Assembly (NCBI RefSeq): GCF_000024125.1
Contig: NC_013222.1
Span: forward strand, 2,148,501 to 2,212,500
DNA: 64,000 bases
Source: Robiginitalea biformata HTCC2501
GTDB lineage: Bacteria > Bacteroidota > Bacteroidia > Flavobacteriales > Flavobacteriaceae
Direction of reading: 5' to 3'
Shown in pieces: positions 1 to 8,466 of the stretch. Under the pieces are notes generated by a model. It was not told the DNA's origin and made no database searches. It saw only the letters and a program-made list of their open reading frames with translations. Numbering within the stretch: position 1 is the first letter of the stretch; the number at the start of each line of letters is the position of its first letter. The position numbers and the translations under genes are program-made.

Positions 1-194
1 TATTCGATAGAGAAATAACTGGTTATCCAAAACGACCTGCCGGCCGGTGTGGCTTGGGAAAAAGAAATCATGTCCGATTGGTTTTTGTGGTTGTTTGCGA
101 ATCCCATTGTGTTGGGATCGCATTCTTTGGAACAATTTAACCTAAAATTTCCAAGGATGGTAACCGGTAGGGTATGCCCCGGGTTGAAATGTGG
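1..194. other. Left edge, no gene supported
   Basis: This stretch lies downstream of the leftward gene that ends at 195. A 66-codon open frame covers part of it but shows no recognisable domain, no signal sequence and no coding-like composition. I see no tRNA, hairpin terminator or repeat here. Confidence 0.4.
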
Positions 195-2198
195 TTATTT
201 CACAAAAAGGCGCAGTAATTGTTGTTTTTCCCCCACCCGGCCCAGGTGAACCGTTTGGTAGGAAACGGTTTGGGAAGCCATGCCGAAATTCTCGTAGATG
301 CGGCAGCCAAAAACCAGTGGCAGATTATCCGGGGAAGGGGGATCGCTCAGCAACTCTACGTTAAAAAGCCATTCCCCTGCGCTGTCGGCCCCATAAAAAT
401 CGAAGGTTTTAACGGTATATCCGGTTTGATGCTCTTCCCGCAGGCGTTCCGGAGCGGCCAATTGCGAATGTTCCCAGTCGTAGAAGCGCTGCTGAGGGTT
501 TACCGATTGCAGGTTGAATTCCGCCCCGGGGAGGTTCCACTCGATGACCAGGCGCGCCCTGTAGGTTGGGCAGTTTTCGTAGTCGTAGGCACCGGGGATC
601 ATCCCGGCAAATTCCGGGTTGGCCCGAAACAGGTTTTGGATTTCCCGCTGGAGGAACGTCCGGTATTCCCTTGCGGCCTCCCCGGTACCCTGTACCTGGC
701 GGTGGGCTTTGATAAGCTGGCGGACCAGCGCGGCTTTTTCCTGTTTGTCTTTTGCAAGCAGCGCCCGGCTGACCAGCGCACTCCCGGCAGGGGAGGGGAC
801 GGAAGCCAGGCTTTCGGCCACCACTATTGCGGCCTCGTGGCTGCCGCTTGCCAGCAGCCCGTACAGGGCGGCAGAAACGGCAGCGGGCCTGTCGGACATC
901 CGTTCGGCCAGGTTGCTGACAATACGCGACGACAGTACCGGGTCCCGATCCCTGAAGGCAGCCGATGCATCCAGGTAAAACCCCGGGTCGGCGTCCCTGG
1001 ATTTTCGCAACTCCAGATACCGCCTGTAAGCAGGTGCTACCGGGATGCCGGACAGGGAGCGGGATATGGCCGAACCGGTTGGGCCGGTGGTTTCACGGGC
1101 ATCGTAGACGTTATTCCGGAGGCGCAGGGCATCGGCATTTTGTCGGTTATCGGCAGTACCGTATACGGCATTTTTTGTAGTGATCAAAAGGACCCCGTTC
1201 CGGCCTGCCTCCCCGTACATATTGGTAGCTGCCAGCCCTTTGAGCACGGTGATGTCCGCGATGTTGGCGGGGTCGATAAAATTGGCCCGCTGCGACCCGG
1301 CAACCCCCCCTGAAGAATTTGACTGGGCGAGGGGGGTGCCATCGACAACCACTAATCCGTAGTTGTTCCCCAGCATCGTCAGGTTGGTCCTGCTCGTGAA
1401 TTGCGTGGCATCCTGCCCGGGTCCGACATTCACCCCGGTAAGCCGCCCGCCCTGCAGCGACTGGGAAATGTCTGTCTGGATCTCGGATACGTCTTCGTCA
1501 TCCAGGGAGCTCACCGCGACCCCCACCCGGCGGCTATCCCGAGTGCCTGTTCCTGTCCGGACTTTTTCCGCGGCTTCCCTGCGGGTTTCGTTTACTTCCA
1601 CCTCTTCCAGGGCAATCACCCCCTGCCCGAAACCAGTACCCGTTTCCCGGGTTTCCGGATTCCCGGCCCCGGGCCGGATGGCCCGGGCAAGCGGTTTCAG
1701 CTGGATGTAGTTCCCGCGGTAAACCAGCGCCGTGCGCTCAAGGAATTGCTGTGCCTCGCCGGTGGACCGGCTCAGGATGGTGTTGCCTTTCTCAAGCAAT
1801 AACCGGTCGTTCGGATGGAGCTGAACGCCATCCGTATAGATGTAGGTGGCGCCGGGTTGCAGATGTTCGTTAAAGAGCGCATAGGGGGCGATTCCGTCGT
1901 AGGTGATGGCTTCCAGATCCTTTTTCAATTCCGTCCAGTCGCCATCCTGAACCACATAGGAATTTTTGACTGCCGATGTCCCTATGGTCACCAGTTCCAC
2001 TTCGCAATCCGCACATGATGCCAGGACGGGCTCCAGGTACCGGAAGGCGTAGACGGGTTCATTGCCTTCCATGGAGGCGGAGGCATCCCAGCAGATGGTG
2101 ATTTTTTTTGGACTACCGCTTTGAGCAGCAGCCCCCCAGGCAAGCAAAAGGAGCCAGGCGATGGCCTGGCCACGGCATGATTTCCGGAAGGGTATCAC
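195..2198 (-). CDS. Secreted VWA-like / TonB-plug fusion protein
   Basis: The protein has 667 residues and starts at GTG 2198; an in-frame stop lies 42 bases upstream and there is no ATG between. Residues 1-26 form a signal peptide ending in AAAQ. Residues 33-150 resemble a von Willebrand A fold, with a MIDAS-like DASASM at 38-43. Residues 243-343 closely resemble the plug domain of SusC/RagA receptors, including VVVDGTPL and ITVLKGLAATNMYGEAG. There is no 22-strand barrel behind the plug. The C-terminal 280 residues are helical and repeat-like, then beta-rich, and I do not recognise them. Plug domains normally gate a barrel in the same chain, so a plug on a soluble secreted protein suggests protein-protein binding rather than transport. 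The exact function is unknown. The gene is divergent from the esterase gene at 2321. Confidence 0.75.
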   Translation of the reverse strand: MIPFRKSCRGQAIAWLLLLAWGAAAQSGSPKKITICWDASASMEGNEPVYAFRYLEPVLASCADCEVELVTIGTSAVKNSYVVQDGDWTELKKDLEAITYDGIAPYALFNEHLQPGATYIYTDGVQLHPNDRLLLEKGNTILSRSTGEAQQFLERTALVYRGNYIQLKPLARAIRPGAGNPETRETGTGFGQGVIALEEVEVNETRREAAEKVRTGTGTRDSRRVGVAVSSLDDEDVSEIQTDISQSLQGGRLTGVNVGPGQDATQFTSRTNLTMLGNNYGLVVVDGTPLAQSNSSGGVAGSQRANFIDPANIADITVLKGLAATNMYGEAGRNGVLLITTKNAVYGTADNRQNADALRLRNNVYDARETTGPTGSAISRSLSGIPVAPAYRRYLELRKSRDADPGFYLDASAAFRDRDPVLSSRIVSNLAERMSDRPAAVSAALYGLLASGSHEAAIVVAESLASVPSPAGSALVSRALLAKDKQEKAALVRQLIKAHRQVQGTGEAAREYRTFLQREIQNLFRANPEFAGMIPGAYDYENCPTYRARLVIEWNLPGAEFNLQSVNPQQRFYDWEHSQLAAPERLREEHQTGYTVKTFDFYGADSAGEWLFNVELLSDPPSPDNLPLVFGCRIYENFGMASQTVSYQTVHLGRVGEKQQLLRLFVK

Positions 2199-2320
2199 AG
2201 GCTCTGAAAATTTCAGTTCAAGATAGGAATATTCATCCTAACAATTTTGGGGATTCCCCGATTGGTTTGTTACGTGAATTCAGGGTATCTTGTATGCTGT
2301 TAAACCAATTAATCGCAAAC

Positions 2321-3985
2321 ATGAAACCTCTTCGGAATCCGGGACTCTTCGTCCTGATGATCGTATGCTCTATCCAATCGCAGCAACTTTCGGCCCAGCA
2401 ACATGCTGCCAACCCGAACCAGAACGCCTTTCCCGTCCAGGCGCAAACCGACAAAGGGATTGTCGAGGGCAACTACGACACGCATACGGGTATTCAAACC
2501 TACTTCGGCATCCCGTTTGCCAAGCCGCCTGTAGGGGAGCTTCGATGGAAGGCACCCCAGCCTATGGATCCCTGGGAAGGGGTAAAGGAGACCAAAAAAT
2601 TTGGTCCGCGCCCCATGCAAACCATGGTCTTCGGCGATATGAAATCCCGGTCGGACGGGGTAAGCGAGGATTGCCTCTACCTGAACGTCTGGACACCGGC
2701 CAAACGGAATACCCGGGGCCTGCCGGTCCTGGTCTATTTTTACGGGGGCGGCAATGTGGCCGGGGATGCCTCGGAACCCCGGTATGACGGGGAAAGTATG
2801 GCAAAAAAGGGCATGGTGGTGGTCACCACCAATTACCGGCTGAACATTTTTGGATACCTGGCCCACCCGGAACTCAGTGCGGAGGCCCCGTATAAGGCTT
2901 CCGGAAATTACGGTTCCCTGGACCAGCAGGCGGCCCTTCAATGGGTCCGGGACAATATCGAAGCCTTTGGGGGTGATCCGTCGCGGGTCACCATCGCCGG
3001 GGAATCCGCAGGATCCATAGGGACAAGTACACTCATGGCCTCGCCCTTGTCCCGGGAACTGATTGCCGGTGCCATTGGCGAAAGCGGGGCGGCCATCCAC
3101 CCTACCATGGCGCCCGTACCCCTGGCGGAAGGCGAGAAACAGGGCGCGGAATTTTTAAAGCAAGCCGGGGTGGCCTCAATCGCGGATTTGAGAAAATTGC
3201 CCGCCCGGGATATTTATGAGTTGTACAACGAATCGGGGCGGTTTGGCTTCCCGATGACTATCGATGGGTATTTCCTGCCCGCCAGCCTGCCGGAGATTTT
3301 TGAGAGCGGCCGGCAGGCCCAGGTGCCTTTGCTGCTGGGGTGGAACTCGGCTGAAATCCCGGGGATGGCATTTATGCAGGGGATGTCCTATACCCCGGAG
3401 AATTTTGAGCAAAAAGTCCGGGAGGTCTACCCGGAGCGGCACGAGGAGATACTGGCTGCCTATGCGCACAGCACGGCCCGGGAGGTGGAATTTTCGGCCA
3501 CCGCCCTGGCTTCCGACCGGTTTATCTCCTACAGTACCTGGAAATGGTTTGACCTGCACCGCAAGCATAGCGACCAACCCGTCTACCGCTACCTCTACAG
3601 CAAAATCCGTCCGCCCCTCCGGGATGCCAACCTGCGTTCCGGCCTGGCGGGAGGTACGGTGGAAGCGGATACGGAAGCACCCGACATGCCGGAGCCCATC
3701 GGGGCCCCGCACGCCTGCGAGATTGAGTACTGTATGGGGAACCTGCACCTGGTGGACGACTACGCCTGGACGGCAGACGACTACAAGGTATCCGAAACCA
3801 TGCAGGCCTTTTTTGCCAACTTTATCAAAAAGGGGAACCCGAATAGCCTGGACCTGCCCAACTGGCCGCCCGCCGAAGCAAATGACCCGACGCCCCCGGT
3901 GATGATCATCGATACGAAGAGCCGGCAGGAACCGGCTGCCAACGACGATCGGTACCGGTTGCACGATGAGATATACAACGAATAA
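2321..3985 (+). CDS. Secreted carboxylesterase, type B family
   Basis: This alpha/beta hydrolase of 554 residues should cleave carboxylic esters outside the cytoplasm. The ATG at 2321 is chosen because it puts a signal peptide (MKPLRNPGLF to LSAQ) at the N-terminus. The open frame runs upstream to 2108 without such a signal, and ATG 2294 is a possible alternative. The type B signature EDCLYLNVW sits at 116-124 and the nucleophile elbow GESAG at 227-231, with Ser229 as catalytic residue. The oxyanion-hole stretch YFYGGGN is at 139-145. A histidine in GAPHACEIEY near the C-terminus is the likely catalytic base. The length is normal for the family. The natural substrate cannot be told, but deacetylation of glycans or feruloyl ester cleavage are options given the neighbours. 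Confidence 0.88.
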   Translation: MKPLRNPGLFVLMIVCSIQSQQLSAQQHAANPNQNAFPVQAQTDKGIVEGNYDTHTGIQTYFGIPFAKPPVGELRWKAPQPMDPWEGVKETKKFGPRPMQTMVFGDMKSRSDGVSEDCLYLNVWTPAKRNTRGLPVLVYFYGGGNVAGDASEPRYDGESMAKKGMVVVTTNYRLNIFGYLAHPELSAEAPYKASGNYGSLDQQAALQWVRDNIEAFGGDPSRVTIAGESAGSIGTSTLMASPLSRELIAGAIGESGAAIHPTMAPVPLAEGEKQGAEFLKQAGVASIADLRKLPARDIYELYNESGRFGFPMTIDGYFLPASLPEIFESGRQAQVPLLLGWNSAEIPGMAFMQGMSYTPENFEQKVREVYPERHEEILAAYAHSTAREVEFSATALASDRFISYSTWKWFDLHRKHSDQPVYRYLYSKIRPPLRDANLRSGLAGGTVEADTEAPDMPEPIGAPHACEIEYCMGNLHLVDDYAWTADDYKVSETMQAFFANFIKKGNPNSLDLPNWPPAEANDPTPPVMIIDTKSRQEPAANDDRYRLHDEIYNE

Positions 3986-4047
3986 AGCACTCCGGCCGGT
4001 CAAACCAGTATGCCGGCATATTTGTGAAGTTTAAATTGGTCAACTAT

Positions 4048-4779
4048 ATGCATGTCTTAAGCTATTGCCGCACGGTTCCTGCCTGCCTGCTGGCCGTGCT
4101 CCTGTTCCAGGGATGCAGCGCCCAGAGCCGGCTGGTTTCCGGGTCGCAGCGGACGGAAGTAAGGGACACCCTGCATTACTACCTGTATTACCCGCCCGGA
4201 TATGACCAGGGCAACGACGAATTTGGCTTGCTGTTATTCCTGCATGGGGGCGGGGAGGCCGGCAAGGACCTGGAAGCCCTGCGGGAGGCGGGCCCGCCAA
4301 AAATGCTCCTGGAGGGCAACGACTTTCCATTCCTAATCCTGGCTCCCCACAATTCCCATGAAAAACAATGGTGGAACGTGCGCGCTGTGAAGCAGTTGCT
4401 GGACGCGGTGTTGGCGGAAAACCGGGTGGATCCGGGCCGCATTTACCTCACGGGCCTCAGCCGCGGGGGGTCCGCTTCCTGGGAGATGGCCGTACACTAC
4501 CCGGATGTATTTGCCGCCCTGGTGGTGGTATGCGGGATGGCCCCACTGCCGTACGCCTCCTGGATTGACCCGGATATGCCGATCCGCATATTCCACGGAA
4601 CGGCCGACGAGGTGATCCCTTTTTCGGAATCCGAACAGATGGCCAACCGGCTGAAAAAGCTGGGATACGATGTTGAATTAACCGCCTATGAGGGGGTGGG
4701 CCATAATTCCTGGGACCGGGCCTACCGGACGGAAGGGTTATTCGAATGGATTGCCGCCCAATCCCGGAACAGCCACTGA
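4048..4779 (+). CDS. Alpha/beta hydrolase lipoprotein (esterase/dienelactone hydrolase-like)
   Basis: This is a predicted lipoprotein of 243 residues with a lipobox ending LLFQGC near residue 23, so it is probably anchored to a membrane. The triad is visible: Ser in GLSRGGSA, Asp in GTADEVIPF and His in GVGHNSWD. The order and spacing match the phospholipase/carboxylesterase and PHB-depolymerase-like group. GTG 4024 would add eight residues, but the sequence around it (CATATTTG) looks like a promoter -7 box, so ATG 4048 is preferred. The gene follows the type B esterase by 62 bases and may be co-transcribed with it. The stop lies three bases from the stop of the convergent UnbV-repeat gene. 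Confidence 0.82.
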   Translation: MHVLSYCRTVPACLLAVLLFQGCSAQSRLVSGSQRTEVRDTLHYYLYYPPGYDQGNDEFGLLLFLHGGGEAGKDLEALREAGPPKMLLEGNDFPFLILAPHNSHEKQWWNVRAVKQLLDAVLAENRVDPGRIYLTGLSRGGSASWEMAVHYPDVFAALVVVCGMAPLPYASWIDPDMPIRIFHGTADEVIPFSESEQMANRLKKLGYDVELTAYEGVGHNSWDRAYRTEGLFEWIAAQSRNSH

Positions 4780-4782
4780 GCC

Positions 4783-7700
4783 TTACGCGCCCCCGGCGTT
4801 TTCTACTGTTCGCACCTTATTTCCGGCTGCATCGAAGAATTCGATGGTTTCGATGGCCGGGGTAACCTCCAGGAAGCGCCCCGATTGGGAGTGGAACCCG
4901 CTGCCCCAGTAGAATTCATGGACCTGGCTGCTGCCGTCCTGCATCCGGACTACAGCCCGGACCTCTTCGGGGGCAACCCTTAGCAGTTGGCCGGCGCGGG
5001 GGTTTTCAAAGGCCTTCAGCCGGTCGTTGTTCTGGGAGGCTACCCAAACCACGGAGCCGCCCTGTTGCTCCAGGCGTATCAGGGCCTTGCCATCCCCGGG
5101 CACGAAAAACCCGCTTTGGCTTCGGGCAACCGGCACAAAACCATCCCCGACATTCCGAAGTGCCATGCCCATAAAGGCATCGGCCCGTCCCTGTTGTACT
5201 TCCATCCCGTAGTCGTTGCCCACCATCAGGAGGTCCAGGCGGCCGTCCTGGTCCAGATCGGTGACGGCCGTCCCGTAAACCGGGGCAATCTGCACGGGCA
5301 CGGGTAAGGCGTGCCGGGCAAACCGGTTGTTGCCGAGGTTTTCCAACCAGGAAGACTCCATCGTATTGAACTCGTAGACCAGGGCGTCATCGAGCAGGCC
5401 GTCCGGGAACATCTCGGGCAGTGTGGACGCCCCGAACTCCCCGAACGAATTGAACCGCTTCCGGATGGCGGAGAACTGTTTGACCACGTCCTGCCAGGGG
5501 TGGTACAGGTATTCGCGCCGCACACCGGTACTGTCCCGTAGGTAATAGGAGATCAGCGGGTCGATCATCCCATTGTCGTCCAGGTCTTTGGCGTATATAC
5601 GGACGGGTTCTTCCGGGCTGCCCTTGAAATAGATATTTGTTCCCGAATTCCCGACAATGTAATCCATGTCCCCGTCGTTGTCCAGGTCGGCAGCCGTGAG
5701 GCTGTTCCACCAGCCTTTGTCTTCGGCCAGGCCGGTACTTTCCGTAATTTCCCGAAGTTCGCCCTCACGGTTCTCGAAAAACCGCACCGGGCTCCACTCG
5801 GCTGCCAGGATGAGGTCTGGCCAAAAATCGCCGTTAAAGTCTGTCCATATGGCATCGCTTATCAGGCCGGCATATTCCAGGTTTTCCCCAGCCTGAGCGG
5901 TAACGTCTGTAAAGCGTACCACCCCGTTTTCCGTATCGTTCCGCAGCAGAAAGGAGCGGTCGGCTGTGGGATATGCAAAAGGCTTCACCCGGCTGCCTAC
6001 AAACAGGTCCAGGTCGCCGTCCCGGTCAAAATCGGCTGCCTTGACCACCGAGGAATTCGCAAAGGCTTCCGGGAGTGCTTCCTTAGCCTCGGTAAAATTG
6101 CCCCGACCGTCATTCAGCCAGAGGACATCCCGGTAGCGGGGGTCTCCCGGTTCGTATTGGCCGGATCCGCGGGCCAGGTAGAGATCCAGGTCGCCGTCCC
6201 CGTCGGCATCGAACAAGAGGGAGGCGGTGTCTTCCTCTTCGAGCTCCGGGTGCGACTTATACGTGGCCTCCGTTTCGCGAAACGTTCCGTCTTCCTGCTG
6301 GTAAAACCATTTTTCCGGGAAATTCCGGCTCCCTCCGGCCAGCAAATCCGTGAGGCCGTCCCCATTTACATCGCCTGCAGCCAGGGAAGGACCGTACTGG
6401 GAGAATTTATGCGGGATGGTCCGCTGGTAGTTAAAGTCGATGAAATCAATGTCACGGATCAGGCTGTTTAACCCGAGGCGTTCCGAGGCCTCCGTCAGGA
6501 AGGTACGCCCCCGGGTTGCCGGCTGGGAGCCCGGCGTCTGGGAATCCGCATGGTCCAGGACCAGGGTCTGCCCAACGGGCACATTCAGGAGCCGCTGCAC
6601 CCTGCCGTCCGGCCATTGGACAGTTACCGAGTCTGCTGTCCTGACAGTACCCAGGCCAAAATGCAGGACGGATTCCGGTTTGGAAAGGTACCCGCGCCCG
6701 GAAAGGAGTTGCAATTTCTGTACGCGATCCTGGCTGTACACGGACACGAGGCTTCCAAAACCGGCAGCATTTTCTCGTGTTCCCTCCAGGCGCACCCGTA
6801 AATAGCCCTGTTCCGGATGCAGTTCGGAACCGTTATTTTCCATGAGCAGCGCCTTATCGTTCAGGTTGTTGATCACCAGGTCCAGGTCGCCGTCCTGGTC
6901 CAGGTCGCCGTAGGCGGCCCCGTTGGAAAAGGTGCCGAAATTAAGCCCCCATTCCTCGGTGACATCCTCAAAGGTCAGGTTGGCCTGGTTGCGGAATGCG
7001 AAATTCGGGATTTTGATCTCCGGGATGGCCTCGATGAGTTTTTCCTTGCTGACCAACCGACTCGCCGTCACCCGGAAATCCCCGAAATCCCGGTCGGTGA
7101 CGTCTTTTGGGAAACCGTTTGTGATCAGCAGGTCCTGCCAGCCGTCGTTGTCGTAATCCGCAAAGAGCGGGGCCCAGCTCCAGTCGGTTTCCTGAATCCC
7201 GGCAAACATGCCCGTTTCGGAATATACGGGCAGCCCGGTTTCCGGGTCCGTACCGTTGGCAATCTGCAGCGTGTTCCGGGCGTACTGGTACTCGTACCCG
7301 TACCGGCGCGTGAATATTTCCTTGTTGTAACTGCTGGGGCCCTGGAAGAGCTTTTTGCGCTTGTTGTAATAGGGCTGCATTTCGGTGGTGAACAGGTCGA
7401 GTTCCCCATCGTTGTTGATATCCGCCAGGTCGCTTCCCATGGAGGAAAGGCTGAAATGCTTAAAGATTTCCCCTGCCCGGTTGGTGAAGGTGCCATCCTG
7501 GTTGTTGATATATACCAGGTCGTTGCTGAAGAAATCATTCGCTACATAAATATCCATCCAGCCGTCCTTATTGAAGTCGTGGATGAGTGTGCTGTGGCTG
7601 TACCCGTGGTACCGGATTCCTGCGGAATCCGAGACATTTACGAACCGCGGGTGCCCCAGGGCCTCATCCCACCGGTTTTCATACAGGCGATCCCGGCTCA

Positions 7701-8355
7701 GGGAGGTGCCGTCGTCCTGGTTGGGCCGGAATTCGGACGGGTTGATCCCGTCGATCCGGTTGACCCCAATAAACAGGTCCAGGTCTCCGTCGTTATCGTA
7801 GTCGAAGAACTGGGCGTGGGAGGAATAGGTGTCGTCGGCAACCCCGTAGGCCTCGGCGCGTTCGCTGAAACGGGGGATCCCGTCTTCCCCAACCCCTTCG
7901 TTCACATACAGGAGGTTTCTTCGCTGGGTGGAGTCCCTGTAAAACGTATTGCAGATATAAATGTCCAGGCGGCCGTCCAAATTAAGGTCTACCAGGCTGA
8001 CACCGGAGGACCAGAGTAGGGAGTCGGGTTTGCCAACACCCGAAGCAGCCGATACGTCCCGGAATTTCAGGTTTCCCTCATTCAGGTACAGGGCGTTATC
8101 CACCTGATTACCGGCCAGGAAGATATCGTCCAGTCCGTCACCGTTAAGGTCGCCCAGGGCTACCCCGCTGCCGTTGTAAACAAACTCGTTGTCCAGGATG
8201 TTGATGGAATCGTTTTCAACCAGTCGGTTTTCAAAATGGATCCCCGAATCGTCAGGGGAGACTTTGGTGAATAGGGCAGGGGCCGGATCTTCACCGGTAC
8301 AGGATAAAAAGCTGGCTGTTGCGAGCGCCAGGAGGAGCGCGGAATAGGGTTTCAT
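4783..8355 (-). CDS. FG-GAP/VCBS repeat lipoprotein with UnbV/ASPIC domain
   Basis: This large surface lipoprotein has 1190 residues from the ATG at 8355; the open frame extends 29 codons further but lacks a signal there. The lipobox ends SFLSC. At least twelve FG-GAP-type calcium-binding repeats are visible, with cores such as DLNGDGLDD, DYDNDGDLD, DFNKDGWMD, DQDGDLD and DFDRDGDLD, arranged as two blade sets. Between them lies a UnbV/ASPIC domain (GYLRVRLEGT through LQLLSGRGYLSKPES to VTVQWPDG). Such proteins are common next to SusC/SusD pairs in Bacteroidota. They are thought to form a beta-propeller that binds glycan or protein at the cell surface, but a precise role is not established. 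The gene lies behind susD, separated by a hairpin terminator. Confidence 0.9.
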   Translation of the reverse strand: MKPYSALLLALATASFLSCTGEDPAPALFTKVSPDDSGIHFENRLVENDSINILDNEFVYNGSGVALGDLNGDGLDDIFLAGNQVDNALYLNEGNLKFRDVSAASGVGKPDSLLWSSGVSLVDLNLDGRLDIYICNTFYRDSTQRRNLLYVNEGVGEDGIPRFSERAEAYGVADDTYSSHAQFFDYDNDGDLDLFIGVNRIDGINPSEFRPNQDDGTSLSRDRLYENRWDEALGHPRFVNVSDSAGIRYHGYSHSTLIHDFNKDGWMDIYVANDFFSNDLVYINNQDGTFTNRAGEIFKHFSLSSMGSDLADINNDGELDLFTTEMQPYYNKRKKLFQGPSSYNKEIFTRRYGYEYQYARNTLQIANGTDPETGLPVYSETGMFAGIQETDWSWAPLFADYDNDGWQDLLITNGFPKDVTDRDFGDFRVTASRLVSKEKLIEAIPEIKIPNFAFRNQANLTFEDVTEEWGLNFGTFSNGAAYGDLDQDGDLDLVINNLNDKALLMENNGSELHPEQGYLRVRLEGTRENAAGFGSLVSVYSQDRVQKLQLLSGRGYLSKPESVLHFGLGTVRTADSVTVQWPDGRVQRLLNVPVGQTLVLDHADSQTPGSQPATRGRTFLTEASERLGLNSLIRDIDFIDFNYQRTIPHKFSQYGPSLAAGDVNGDGLTDLLAGGSRNFPEKWFYQQEDGTFRETEATYKSHPELEEEDTASLLFDADGDGDLDLYLARGSGQYEPGDPRYRDVLWLNDGRGNFTEAKEALPEAFANSSVVKAADFDRDGDLDLFVGSRVKPFAYPTADRSFLLRNDTENGVVRFTDVTAQAGENLEYAGLISDAIWTDFNGDFWPDLILAAEWSPVRFFENREGELREITESTGLAEDKGWWNSLTAADLDNDGDMDYIVGNSGTNIYFKGSPEEPVRIYAKDLDDNGMIDPLISYYLRDSTGVRREYLYHPWQDVVKQFSAIRKRFNSFGEFGASTLPEMFPDGLLDDALVYEFNTMESSWLENLGNNRFARHALPVPVQIAPVYGTAVTDLDQDGRLDLLMVGNDYGMEVQQGRADAFMGMALRNVGDGFVPVARSQSGFFVPGDGKALIRLEQQGGSVVWVASQNNDRLKAFENPRAGQLLRVAPEEVRAVVRMQDGSSQVHEFYWGSGFHSQSGRFLEVTPAIETIEFFDAAGNKVRTVENAGGA

Positions 8356-8411
8356 CGTGGATTGTTTGAAGTACGGACAAAAATGCGTGAATTCGCCGGA
8401 AGGGACAAGAA

Positions 8412-8436
8412 AAAGGCCGCTCAAAAAGCGGCCTTT
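8412..8436 (-). terminator. Hairpin terminator after susD
   Basis: A perfect 10-bp stem (AAAGGCCGCT / AGCGGCCTTT) closes a 5-base loop. Read leftward, the loop is TTTTG and the stem ends in TTT followed by TCTTG, as expected of an intrinsic terminator. It lies 30 bases after the susD stop and 57 bases before the start of the UnbV-repeat gene. It should therefore end or attenuate the susC-susD transcript and lower expression of the distal gene. Confidence 0.8.
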
Positions 8437-8466
8437 AATCATTCATTAATTATTGTTAGCAGGTCA

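Noticed and set aside
49..249. 66-codon open frame at the left edge
   Set aside because: It has no homology-like features and overlaps the end of the VWA/plug gene.
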